Assembly: GCF_030413175.1 (NCBI RefSeq)
Contig: NZ_CP129212.1
Span: forward strand, 5,184,450 to 5,248,449
Direction: 5' to 3'
Length of the DNA: 64,000 bases
DNA from: Bradyrhizobium roseum
GTDB taxonomy: Bacteria; Pseudomonadota; Alphaproteobacteria; Rhizobiales; Xanthobacteraceae
Shown here one piece after another: positions 1 through 7,938 of this stretch. The position numbers and the translations under genes are program-made. Position 1 is the first letter of the stretch, and the number at the start of each line of letters is the position of its first letter. Below the pieces are notes generated by a model, which was given only the letters and a program-made list of their open reading frames with translations, was not told the DNA's origin and did no database searches.

Positions 1-538
1 CATCCTCGCGCTCAAAGATGGTGCCGAAGTAATGGTCCGCGCCGAGATTGGACACCCAGGGCAGCGCGCCGCGCACGACATAACCGCCCTCGACCTTGCG
101 CCCTTTCAGCTTGAGTTTTTCGATGCCGAAAAAACTCTTCATCGGGTTCGACAGCCCGGTGCCGCCGAGAATTTCGCCGCTGGCAAACTTGTCGGCGAAT
201 TTGGCGACGAGTGCTGGATTGTCCGAGTTCGACGCGTACCAGACCAGCGTGTTCTGGCACCACGCCATGAAGGCGCTGGCGCCGCAGACTTCGCCGATGG
301 AAGCGATCGATTGAATGGCGCAGCGCAGATCGGCTGCGCCATTCGCTGGCTGGTGACTGCCCCATGCACCGGCCTCGCCGAGCTTTCGGAGCAATGCATC
401 GGGGTAGAGCGTACCTTCGTCGATCGCCAGGGCGTGGGGGGCGAGTTCCTTGCGCGCGATCTCCGCGACCTTGTCGGCGATCGACACCGATGGAAGGGTT
501 TCGTCGCTTACGAGCCGGGATACCGCCAGTGAACCCAT
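1..538 (-). CDS. Acyl-CoA dehydrogenase family protein (partial, 3' end outside window)
   Basis: The frame stays open from ATG at 538 to the window edge, giving about 179 N-terminal residues starting MGSLAVSRLVSD. The stretch around GEILGGTGLSNPMKSFFG and the following GRKVEGGYVVRGALPWVSN match the acyl-CoA dehydrogenase middle beta domain, where the T/S-G-L-S-N-P region contacts FAD. The N-terminal helices (IADKVAEIARKELAPHA, LLRKLGEAGAWG) fit the family. The catalytic C-terminal half is not in the window, so substrate cannot be judged. It lies about 60 bp downstream of the OsmC gene on the same strand and is probably co-transcribed with it. Confidence 0.85.
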   Translation of the reverse strand, partial: MGSLAVSRLVSDETLPSVSIADKVAEIARKELAPHALAIDEGTLYPDALLRKLGEAGAWGSHQPANGAADLRCAIQSIASIGEVCGASAFMAWCQNTLVWYASNSDNPALVAKFADKFASGEILGGTGLSNPMKSFFGIEKLKLKGRKVEGGYVVRGALPWVSNLGADHYFGTIFERED

Positions 539-601
539 CAAACCCTCCACACCCCAATGACCAAGTGTATTCGCCTGGCGTCGTTGCCCTGCGTTGCTGC
601 G

Positions 602-1144
602 TTACGCGGTGACTTCGAGATTCACGGGCCGCGTAAAGGTGTTGGCGACCGGCGACCATTTCTGGACGTGCGTCACCAGCGCATCGATCTCGCTCTTTGG
701 AATGCCCTCGCATTCCATGTCGACCTTGACGCGGACGTCCGTGAAGCCGACTGGCTTCTCACTGACGTCGCCGGTGCCCCACACCGCCGTGATGTTGAGG
801 TCGCCCTCGAGCTCGAGCTCGAGCTTGTTGACAATCCAGCCGCGGTGCACGGCGTTGGCATGCAGACCGACCGCAAGGCACGAGCCCAGCGCGGCCAGCG
901 AGGCTTCCGACGGATTGGGCGCTGTGTCGTCGCCCAGCAGGCCCGGCGGCTCGTCGACGATATAGGGCGCGAGGTTGCGGATATAGTTGGCGTGGCGGAA
1001 CTTGCCTTCCGCCACCGTCTTGCACTTCAAGGTCTTGATGACCTTCGGATTGGCCTTGCCGTTGATGATGAGCTGCTCCAGCCCATTTTTGTCGATCGGC
1101 GCCAGGCAGCCTGTTAGCACCGTTTTCTGAGCGACCGCGGTCAT
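602..1144 (-). CDS. OsmC family protein
   Basis: The 180-residue product carries the OsmC/Ohr fold signature: an N-terminal beta region, the central NPSEASLAALGSCLAVGLHANA helix with the redox-type Cys, and a C-terminal VDMECEGI segment with a second Cys. The family includes organic-hydroperoxide reductases and osmotically induced proteins; which applies here is not visible. I chose ATG 1144 over an upstream in-frame start at 1189 because GAGGGAGAG lies just before it. It heads a probable operon with the acyl-CoA dehydrogenase and is divergent from the TetR gene at 1384, a likely regulator. Confidence 0.85.
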   Translation of the reverse strand: MTAVAQKTVLTGCLAPIDKNGLEQLIINGKANPKVIKTLKCKTVAEGKFRHANYIRNLAPYIVDEPPGLLGDDTAPNPSEASLAALGSCLAVGLHANAVHRGWIVNKLELELEGDLNITAVWGTGDVSEKPVGFTDVRVKVDMECEGIPKSEIDALVTHVQKWSPVANTFTRPVNLEVTA

Positions 1145-1333
1145 CTTTTCTCTCCCTCGGTAGGATACCGAACGTTCTGTTTCCTGCATGAAGCGTGCCA
1201 GAGCCGGCCGAAATCAAAAGCCGAACCTCTCTCGCCGCTTAGCCGCGCCTGCCCGGAAATTGATCAGCGCCGCGCTGCACAGGCGCGAAGCAATTGCCGC
1301 ATAGGTGCGATTACTTTCCGCGCAAACATGCGA

Positions 1334-1358
1334 CTTGATGATTGCGCTTGATGATTGC
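1334..1358. promoter_or_regulatory. Direct repeat in OsmC/TetR divergent promoter region
   Basis: Two perfect copies of CTTGATGATTGC (1334-1345 and 1347-1358) with 13-bp periodicity lie just upstream of the TetR start, in the 240-bp region between divergent genes. This could be an operator for the adjacent TetR protein, although TetR proteins normally prefer palindromes. The function is inferred from position only. Confidence 0.35.
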
Positions 1359-1383
1359 ACTTGGGTTCGATTAACTGGCGCGC

Positions 1384-2034
1384 ATGGGCAGATCGGTTTC
1401 GAAGAAGAAGGCGTTCGTCGCGGGCGACGAGGAATCCGCGCGCGGGCGGCTGCTCAGCGCGGCAACGCACCTGTTCTGCAAGAACGGCATCAACGCCACC
1501 GGGATCGACGCCATCATCGACGAAGCCGGCACCGCCAAGACCACGCTCTACAAACTGTTCGGATCGAAGACCAACCTCGTCAACGCCGTGCTGGAAAGCG
1601 AAGGCAAGGCGTGGCGCGAATGGTTCATCGGCGCGATGGAAGAAGGCGGCGGTGACGCGCAGGCAAAGCTGAAGCGGATCTTTCCGGCGCTGAAGCGCTG
1701 GTTCGCCGAGGAGCGCTTCTACGGCTGCCCCTTCATCAACGCGGTCGCCGAGCATGACAAGGACGCCAAGGCGTTCCGCAACATCGCGCTACGGCACAAG
1801 AAGGTCGTGCTGGCGCATATCGAAAAGCTGGCGAGCGAAATGGGCGCCGCCGAGCCGCAGATGCTGGCGCATCAACTCGCGCTGTTGATCGACGGCGCCA
1901 TCGTCGCAGCGATGGTGTCGCGCGATCCGGGCGTGGCGGATACCGCCGGCCTTGCGGCAGGCTCGCTGTTCGGGCCTTCCAGGGCAAGGAAGCCGAAACG
2001 GACGAGTGCGGCTGAACAACTCGTCGCGGTGTGA
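1384..2034 (+). CDS. TetR/AcrR family transcriptional regulator
   Basis: The 216-residue protein has an N-terminal TetR helix-turn-helix (about residues 18-65: LLSAATHLFCKNGINATGIDAIIDEAGTAKTTLYKLFGSKTNLV) and a helical ligand domain behind it. The motif F-x-N-G-x-x-x-T-G-x-D-A-I followed by K-T-T-L-Y-x-x-F-x-S-K is typical. It is transcribed away from the OsmC/acyl-CoA dehydrogenase pair, so it probably represses that unit and itself. The ligand is unknown. No strong ribosome binding site precedes ATG 1384. Confidence 0.9.
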   Translation: MGRSVSKKKAFVAGDEESARGRLLSAATHLFCKNGINATGIDAIIDEAGTAKTTLYKLFGSKTNLVNAVLESEGKAWREWFIGAMEEGGGDAQAKLKRIFPALKRWFAEERFYGCPFINAVAEHDKDAKAFRNIALRHKKVVLAHIEKLASEMGAAEPQMLAHQLALLIDGAIVAAMVSRDPGVADTAGLAAGSLFGPSRARKPKRTSAAEQLVAV

Positions 2035-2070
2035 ATCCGGCCACGGCAATACCGCCTGGCTCGAAGGCGA

Positions 2071-3339
2071 TCAGGGTTTTTTGTTGAGCCTGCGAAGCTC
2101 GACTCTGGCCGCGAACCATTCCAGGTAGTGCCTCGGGCAGGTATCTGCAGCGAGGCGCAGCAGCCGCATCGCCTCATCCGTCCCGCCCTGTCCCAACGCC
2201 AGCTCGCCGGCATAGAAGTTTGCCTCGCAGACCTGCCATCCCGTCTTGGTCGGCCTGGCGTCCTCCGCAGCCTTGAGCACTCCCTCGAAAGTCGTCTCAC
2301 CGAGGAACAGCCGGATGATCGGCGCGGGCCATTTCGACATGTCGATCCTCGCTGTGGCCTCATCGAGCTGGCTCGGTTGGCCGTTCTTCCGCCGCGCGAG
2401 GTCGAGCCAAAGCTGCGTGTAGGGATCCTTCTGATCGAGTTCGTTCGACCGAACGAAATCGTGAAGCGCTTCTGACCAGAGGCCGGCCTCGAAGTGGACG
2501 ATTCCGCGCCAGCGATGGGAATAGGCGTTTTTCGGTGCAAGCTCGATCGCCTGCCCGATTGCGGATAGTGCCCGATCGAACTCGCCGTTCATGCGAAGAG
2601 CTGTCGAACGGTCAAAATAAAACCGGGGATCTTTCGGATTGAGCTCGATGGCTTGATCGAACTCGGCCAGTGCCAGCTCAACGTTGCCGCTGTTGATGTA
2701 AACGCGGGCTCGGCAGGATTGGCCGACCCCTCTTTCCCGGCTGATTTCAATGGCTCGATTGCAGTCAGCGACAGCGCGGTCCGACTCGCCCTTGACGTTG
2801 TAGGTGAAGCCACGGCCGAGATAAGCCTGGACATTCTCGGGATGAATCTGAAGAACCCGGCCGTAGTCCGCGATCGCGGCGTCAATGTCTCCATTGGAGA
2901 AGTAAGCGCCAGCGCGTCCCAGATAGGCGTGAACGTTCTTTGGATCGAGTTCGACAGCCTTGTCGTAATCGCTGTTCGCAGCATCGACGTCGCGCTTGTG
3001 GCGGTATGCAGATGCACGGCCAAGTCGGGCGTTCACGTTGGTCGGGTTGTGTTCGATGATCCGACTGTAGTCGGCAATGGCAAGGTCCACCTCGCCTTTT
3101 TGAAGATAGAACATGGCGCGCCGAAAGTGCGCAACGATCACGCTTTGCAGCATGCCTGTCGTCGATTCGATCACGGCGCTGCAACCTGCGATGCGATCGT
3201 CCACACTGAAATTTCCGACCGCGTTGCATTTCGCCGGCAGCGGCAATTGTGCGTTAGCGGCCGAAAACGATGCGGGCAACATACCTATCGTCGCGATCAA
3301 CGCCGCAGCAGCGAACGCGCCACAACCTCGTTTCGTCAC
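2071..3339 (-). CDS. Secreted tetratricopeptide-repeat protein
   Basis: The mature part is a ladder of TPR units, each about 34 residues (for example AIADYSRIIEHNPTNVNARLG, AIADYGRVLQIHPENVQAYLG, ALAEFDQAIELNPKDPRFYF). TPR arrays mediate protein-protein contacts. I prefer GTG 3339: GGGAG lies just upstream, and the product then begins VTKRGCGAFAAAALIATIG, a clean signal peptide ending ANA-Q. An in-frame GTG at 3390 has no ribosome binding site. Length is 422 residues. There are two Cys in the mature N-terminus (around AKCN and AGCSAV). Probably periplasmic; the partner is unknown. Confidence 0.8.
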   Translation of the reverse strand: MTKRGCGAFAAAALIATIGMLPASFSAANAQLPLPAKCNAVGNFSVDDRIAGCSAVIESTTGMLQSVIVAHFRRAMFYLQKGEVDLAIADYSRIIEHNPTNVNARLGRASAYRHKRDVDAANSDYDKAVELDPKNVHAYLGRAGAYFSNGDIDAAIADYGRVLQIHPENVQAYLGRGFTYNVKGESDRAVADCNRAIEISRERGVGQSCRARVYINSGNVELALAEFDQAIELNPKDPRFYFDRSTALRMNGEFDRALSAIGQAIELAPKNAYSHRWRGIVHFEAGLWSEALHDFVRSNELDQKDPYTQLWLDLARRKNGQPSQLDEATARIDMSKWPAPIIRLFLGETTFEGVLKAAEDARPTKTGWQVCEANFYAGELALGQGGTDEAMRLLRLAADTCPRHYLEWFAARVELRRLNKKP

Positions 3340-3441
3340 CTCAGCTCCCAAAGCACCCCGACGGGAAGATATCCGGAGGTTTGACGTCACGCCACAATTT
3401 TTAGTTGAGCCACCGAAGACGTGGCATGGTGATCGCGGGCT

Positions 3442-4641
3442 TTATGTCGCTTCTGGAATCGTCGCCGCAAGTCGCGCGAGTTCCTGCTCCAGATCGGCCT
3501 CGACGTCGCCGACCCGCATTTCGACCACGCGATAGTCGCGCGCCTCAAGCCACGCCTTCCGCCCGGCGCGATCGGCGACGATGGCTTCCGACTCGTTGGC
3601 GTTGACCAGCTCGATCGCCAGCCGGTGCACAAAGGAGACGAAGTCCGGAATATGGCGCCCCACCGGCGTCTGGCGCTTGAACTGGCCGGCGAAGCGGCGG
3701 TCGCGGGTCAGCGCCTGCCACAAGATCCGCTCGGCATCCGTCGGGTTACGCCGCAACAGCCGGGCCAGCCCCCGCACGGTCGAGCTGTCGCCGGGTACGG
3801 CCGGCCCCTGTCCGTGCTCGGCCAGCAGCGCGCGCAGCCGCGTCGCCTGGTCGCCGTCGAGCACGCCGCCCTTGGCCGGTCCCTTGCGGCCCTCGGCAAT
3901 GGCCATCACCACGCCGTGCAGCGTGTGCATGTCCTGCTTGGTCGGGTCCATCCGCGTAAAGATGTTGCGCAGGTTCACCAGCATGGTCTCGCGCTTCTCG
4001 CGCGGGCGCAAGAATTCGACCTTGTCGAGTTCGCGGACCAGATTGTCGAAGAACGCCTGCATCTGGTGCTGCGACGCCGGCTCGGAGCGTTCCGGCATCG
4101 TGAACGGGAGGTCACCGCCGGTCGAATGCTTGAAGCACTCATAGCCCACCAGCAGCACCGCCTGCGCCAGGTTCAGCGAGGCAAAGCCCGGATTGACCGG
4201 AAAGGTGATGATCCGGTTGGCGAGCGCGACCTCCTCGTTCTGCAGGCCGTAGCGCTCCCGCCCGAACAGGATACCGGCCCCGCCGCCGGCCCCGACATGG
4301 GCGACGATCTCGGCGGCCGCCCGTTCGGGACCGACCACCGGCTTGGCCTGGTCGTGGGCGCGGGCCGTGGTGGCGAACAGCAGCGTCAGGTCGGCAACCG
4401 CCTGCTCGACGGTATCGAATAACTGCGCGCCATCCAGAATATGGTCGGCCCCGGCCGCCGCCCGCTGGGCGGCGATGTTCGGCCAGCCGTCGCGCGGCTT
4501 GACGATTCGCAGGCGCGACAGCGCGAAATTTCCCATGGCGCGCGCGGCCATGCCGATGTTCTCGCCGAGCTGCGGCTCGACGAGGATCACAACGGGTCCG
4601 GCTAAGTCCAAACCAGCCTTTGTCTTGTCGGTGCCGGACAT
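3442..4641 (-). CDS. TrmJ-type RNA 2'-O-methyltransferase fused to a DUF559 domain
   Basis: Residues 1-245 are a SPOUT methyltransferase of the TrmH/TrmJ group: motif 1 PQLGENIGMAARAMGNF, motif 2 GILFGRERYGLQNEE, motif 3 NLAQAVLLVGYE. TrmJ enzymes 2'-O-methylate position 32 of tRNA. Residues about 285-395 resemble DUF559, a PD-(D/E)xK-like fold: LLRRNPTDAERILWQALRDR-type start, RQTPVGRHIPDFVSF, and WLEARDYRVVEMRVGDV. The usual E-x-D-G-x-x-H stretch is replaced by IELVNANES, so nuclease activity is doubtful. ATG 4641 was chosen because upstream codons in frame give only a TTG at 4779 without family similarity. Length 399 residues. Confidence 0.85.
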   Translation of the reverse strand: MSGTDKTKAGLDLAGPVVILVEPQLGENIGMAARAMGNFALSRLRIVKPRDGWPNIAAQRAAAGADHILDGAQLFDTVEQAVADLTLLFATTARAHDQAKPVVGPERAAAEIVAHVGAGGGAGILFGRERYGLQNEEVALANRIITFPVNPGFASLNLAQAVLLVGYECFKHSTGGDLPFTMPERSEPASQHQMQAFFDNLVRELDKVEFLRPREKRETMLVNLRNIFTRMDPTKQDMHTLHGVVMAIAEGRKGPAKGGVLDGDQATRLRALLAEHGQGPAVPGDSSTVRGLARLLRRNPTDAERILWQALTRDRRFAGQFKRQTPVGRHIPDFVSFVHRLAIELVNANESEAIVADRAGRKAWLEARDYRVVEMRVGDVEADLEQELARLAATIPEAT

Positions 4642-4844
4642 TCCTGCGTTCACTTTCTGCGTCGACTGGCGATGACCGGCGATCCACCAGGTCCCCGCGG
4701 GGCCGCCTTCGATTGCCTGATTGAGATAATTTCTCAAGCAAAATAGTGGGGTTAGCACCCCTATTCGAGCCCTTTTCAAAGGCCCGAGGTGCCGTCTTTC
4801 ATATGAGGGGCGGTCGAGGGGATCCCGGCGGCGAGGATACGTCG

Positions 4845-5180
4845 ATGAGCTGGAATGAATCCGATATCCTGAATGCCCGCCGGATCATTCTCGGCGCGGC
4901 GCTGGACATGCTGGCGGGAAGGCTCACCTTTATCGAAGGTGCGCGCAAAATTGTTGCGGCTCGCCGGGCGGCCAGACTGGACGATTGGGACCCGGATCTG
5001 CTCCCCTTCGTCGGCATCGATTCCGAAACCGAAGCCCTGCCGTTCGGCGAGATGAGGGCGCATTGGCAGCCGGCGGCCCTGGATGCCCTCCGGCCCGAAA
5101 TGGATCGCATGGAAACGTGGGCTCGCGAGATCGGCGAACCCCATTGCCGAAATCTTGTGGTGCGGTTTTCCAGTTCTTAA
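4845..5180 (+). CDS. Conserved hypothetical protein
   Basis: This 111-residue soluble protein (MSWNESDILNARRIILGAAL...) has no motif I recognise. It is acidic, predicted largely helical at the N-terminus, and ends CRNLVVRFSSS. ATG 4845 is preceded by GGCGAGGAT at good spacing, while in-frame upstream codons lack one. It sits between the TrmJ-like gene (divergent) and icd, with its own promoter region likely in 4642-4844. Confidence 0.6.
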   Translation: MSWNESDILNARRIILGAALDMLAGRLTFIEGARKIVAARRAARLDDWDPDLLPFVGIDSETEALPFGEMRAHWQPAALDALRPEMDRMETWAREIGEPHCRNLVVRFSSS

Positions 5181-5335
5181 CCCGGCGGCTCACAAGGGCG
5201 GCAATCTAATCTAAAGGATGGGCAAAAACTGCATAGCGGCTTGGCTTTCGCCGGCCGGGTTGCAGTGCTATAGCCCGCTTATAATCACTCCATGCCGCCC
5301 GCATCGGCGGTTTTCCGAGAAAAGGCCCCTTCCAC

Positions 5336-6550
5336 ATGGCAAAAATCAAGGTGTCCAACCCCGTCGTCGAACTCGATGGCGACGAGATGACCCGGATCAT
5401 CTGGCAGTACATCAAGGACAAGCTGATCACCCCGTTCCTGGATGTCGAGCTGCTGTATTTTGACCTCGGAATGGAATACCGCGACCAGACCAACGACCAG
5501 GTCACGATCGACGCGGCCAACGCCATCAAGAAAGTCGGCGTCGGCGTCAAATGCGCCACCATCACCCCCGACGAAGCCCGGGTGAAGGAATTCAACCTGA
5601 AGGAAATGTGGAAGTCGCCGAACGGCACCATCCGCAACATCCTCGGCGGCGTCGTGTTCCGCGAACCGATCATCTGCAGCAATGTGCCGCGCCTCGTTCC
5701 CGGCTGGACCAAGCCGATCATCATCGGCCGCCACGCCTATGGCGACCAGTATCGCGCCACCGACATCAAGTTCCCCGGCAAGGGCACGCTGTCGATGAAA
5801 TTCGTCGGCGAGGACGGCACCGTGATCGAGCGCGAAGTCTTCAAGGCTCCCGGCGCCGGCATCGCGATGTCGATGTACAATCTCGACGATTCCATCGCCG
5901 ACTTTGCCCGCGCTTCGCTGAACATGGGCCTGGCGAAGAACTATTCGGTCTATCTCTCGACCAAGAACACCATCCTCAAGGTCTATGACGGGCGCTTCAA
6001 GGACATCTTCCAGGACATCTTCGACAAGGAGTTCAAGGCGAAGTTCGACGCCAAGAAGATCACCTACGAACATCGCCTGATCGACGACATGGTGGCCGCG
6101 GCCATGAAGTGGTCCGGCGGCTACGTCTGGGCCTGCAAGAATTACGATGGCGACGTGCAGTCGGACACCGTGGCGCAGGGCTATGGTTCGCTCGGCCTGA
6201 TGACCTCGGTGCTGATGACGCCGGACGGCGCCACCGTCGAAGCCGAAGCCGCGCACGGCACGGTGACCCGCCACTACCGCGAACACCAGAAGGGCAAGGA
6301 GACCTCGACCAATTCGATCGCGTCGATCTTCGCCTGGACCCGCGGCCTGTCGCATCGCGCCAAGCTCGACAACAACCCGCAGCTCGCGAAGTTCGCCGAT
6401 ACGCTGGAGAAGGTCTGCGTCGCGACCGTCGAGTCCGGCTACATGACCAAGGATCTCGCGCTCCTGGTCGGCGCGGAGCAGCGCTGGCTCTCCACCACCG
6501 GCTTCCTCGACAAGGTCGCGGAGAACCTCGAAAAGACGATGGCGGCGTAA
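5336..6550 (+). CDS. icd: NADP-dependent isocitrate dehydrogenase
   Basis: The 404-residue protein is a close match to the eukaryote-like NADP isocitrate dehydrogenases used by rhizobia ([30 protein letters not shown]). It oxidatively decarboxylates isocitrate to 2-oxoglutarate in the TCA cycle. The substrate-binding S-P-N-G-T-I-R-N stretch, the metal-binding DDMVA region and the NADP-binding [22 protein letters not shown] segment are all present. Full length, monocistronic, ATG start with a weak AAAGG upstream. A strong hairpin follows at 6624-6663. Confidence 0.97.
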   Translation: MAKIKVSNPVVELDGDEMTRIIWQYIKDKLITPFLDVELLYFDLGMEYRDQTNDQVTIDAANAIKKVGVGVKCATITPDEARVKEFNLKEMWKSPNGTIRNILGGVVFREPIICSNVPRLVPGWTKPIIIGRHAYGDQYRATDIKFPGKGTLSMKFVGEDGTVIEREVFKAPGAGIAMSMYNLDDSIADFARASLNMGLAKNYSVYLSTKNTILKVYDGRFKDIFQDIFDKEFKAKFDAKKITYEHRLIDDMVAAAMKWSGGYVWACKNYDGDVQSDTVAQGYGSLGLMTSVLMTPDGATVEAEAAHGTVTRHYREHQKGKETSTNSIASIFAWTRGLSHRAKLDNNPQLAKFADTLEKVCVATVESGYMTKDLALLVGAEQRWLSTTGFLDKVAENLEKTMAA

Positions 6551-6623
6551 GCCGCCCTTCACGTCTCTCTCCACATCCATGCCAGCGACGAACGCGAAGC
6601 GTTTGCGCAAGGGGACAGAACGA

Positions 6624-6663
6624 CGAACAATCCATCTCCGCTGGGGGCTCGATGGATTGTTCG
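6624..6663. repeat. Perfect 13-bp inverted repeat downstream of icd
   Basis: CGAACAATCCATC (6624-6636) pairs perfectly with GATGGATTGTTCG (6651-6663) around a 14-base loop. It lies about 70 bp after the icd stop. It has no T-run, so it is either a factor-independent-like terminator lacking the tail or an mRNA-stabilising stem. The rest of the icd/DUF3455 gap shows nothing else. Confidence 0.6.
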
Positions 6664-6737
6664 GCGCCTGTCATCGGACGCGTTAGCGCGGCCCGCTGGC
6701 TCGCATTGCCCAAAGACCCAACGACGGAGCTACCAAG

Positions 6738-7271
6738 GTGTCGTCCCCCAAGAAGTCCCTATTGAAGAATGCCCTATTCGAGAATGCCGTACTGACTGCC
6801 GTTTTCCTTGTCGGCTCGCTCGCGACTGCGGCCGCGCAGACCGCCCTTCCCGACGCCATCGCCGCCCCGGGTGAAACGGCCATTCTCAAGCTGCATGCCG
6901 AAGGCGCACAGGTCTACGAATGCAAGAGCACGGACGGCGCGCTCAGCTGGACCTTTCGCGAGCCGATCGCGACGCTGTTCCAGGACGGCAAGACGGTCGG
7001 CCGGCATTACGCCGGCCCGAGCTGGGAAGTCAGCGACGGCAGCGCCGTCGTCGCCCAGGTCGCCGGGACATCGCCGGGCTCCGTCGCCATGGACATTCCC
7101 TGGCTGAAACTCACCGTGACGTCGAAGCGCGGCAACGGCGTGCTCAGCGCGGCAACGACCGTGCAGCGGATCAACACGGTAGGTGGAAAGCTGACGGGAG
7201 CCTGCTACAAGGCAGGTGCTTATGAGAGCGTCCCCTACGCGGCAGATTACATTTTCCTGAAGAAGGGCTGA
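6738..7271 (+). CDS. DUF3455 domain secreted protein
   Basis: The 177-residue product starts at GTG 6738 behind CGGAG. It has an N-terminal signal peptide (about residues 17-34, ending AAAQT) and a DUF3455 domain: GAQVYECKS near the start, WTFREPIATLFQDGKTVGRHYAGPSWE in the middle, and ACYKAGAYESVPYAADYIFLK at the end. The family is common in soil bacteria and fungi; its function is unknown. Two Cys (in YECKS and GACYK) may form a disulfide. Confidence 0.8.
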   Translation: MSSPKKSLLKNALFENAVLTAVFLVGSLATAAAQTALPDAIAAPGETAILKLHAEGAQVYECKSTDGALSWTFREPIATLFQDGKTVGRHYAGPSWEVSDGSAVVAQVAGTSPGSVAMDIPWLKLTVTSKRGNGVLSAATTVQRINTVGGKLTGACYKAGAYESVPYAADYIFLKKG

Positions 7272-7298
7272 ACCGGCGCCGACACCAGGAGGTCAACG

Positions 7299-7580
7299 AT
7301 GCTGTTCATGGTGATCGAGCGCTTCAAGAACCAGGACCCGATCCCGGTCTACAGGCGCGTGCGTGATCCCGGCATCACATTCCCGGAAGGCCTGACCTAT
7401 GTCGGCAGCTGGATCGAACCCAATTTCGACCGCTGCTTCCAGTTGATGGAATGCGACGATCTGCGCCTGCTGCAGCAATGGGTGCTGGCCAACAACCGCG
7501 ACCTCGGCATGACGTTCGAGATCGTCCCCGTGGTGCCGAGCAAGGAAACACGGGAAGTCGTGGCGCCGTATCTGGACTGA
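7299..7580 (+). CDS. DUF3303 family protein
   Basis: A 93-residue protein with the DUF3303 pattern: an N-terminal MLFMVIERFKNQDPIPVYRR strand, GLTYVGSWIEPNFDRCFQLMECDD, and WVLANNRDLGMTFEIVPVV. These are small ferredoxin-like alpha/beta-barrel proteins of unknown role. AGGAGG precedes ATG 7299. It follows the DUF3455 gene by 27 bp and is probably in its operon. Confidence 0.85.
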   Translation: MLFMVIERFKNQDPIPVYRRVRDPGITFPEGLTYVGSWIEPNFDRCFQLMECDDLRLLQQWVLANNRDLGMTFEIVPVVPSKETREVVAPYLD

Positions 7581-7602
7581 AGGAATGAGCTGCTAAGTTA
7601 GC

Positions 7603-7938
7603 TCAGCCTTCAGCCTGGTCCCGACCGTCGTCCATCGCGCCGAATTCCATCACCGGCATGATCCAATAGACGAGGCCGGCTCCCGCGAATGCCGTCTTGA
7701 GTCGAGCGAGCAATCCCACCGCGTCCTGCTGTTCCAGGATTATTCGCACCAGCACCTCGTCGGCGTGACCTTTGACCTGCTCGGCCGTGGTGCGCAACCG
7801 TACCGCCGGACCGTGGCCTGCCCCGTCAGACGCGGTGAATCCCGATACCAGATCGCGCTGTTCGCCGAGATAGTCGAACAGCTCCTCCCGTAGCTTGCGA
7901 GCCGCGATCAGCGTCAGGCAAACAGGTTGAACCGTCAT
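7603..7938 (-). CDS. DUF3240 family protein (RND-pump-associated)
   Basis: The 111-residue protein looks like a small ACT/PII-like protein (LREELFDYLGEQRDLVSGF, ADEVLVRIILEQQDAVGLLARL). DUF3240 genes usually accompany CzcA-type metal efflux pumps. Its ATG overlaps the RND pump stop codon by 4 bp (ATGA), so it is translationally coupled to the pump. The role is inferred to be regulation of, or accessory function in, metal export. Confidence 0.75.
   Translation of the reverse strand: MTVQPVCLTLIAARKLREELFDYLGEQRDLVSGFTASDGAGHGPAVRLRTTAEQVKGHADEVLVRIILEQQDAVGLLARLKTAFAGAGLVYWIMPVMEFGAMDDGRDQAEG

Noticed and set aside
5257..5285. TATAAT box upstream of icd
   Set aside because: A TATAAT is present at 5280-5285, but no good -35 lies at the right spacing, so no promoter was called.
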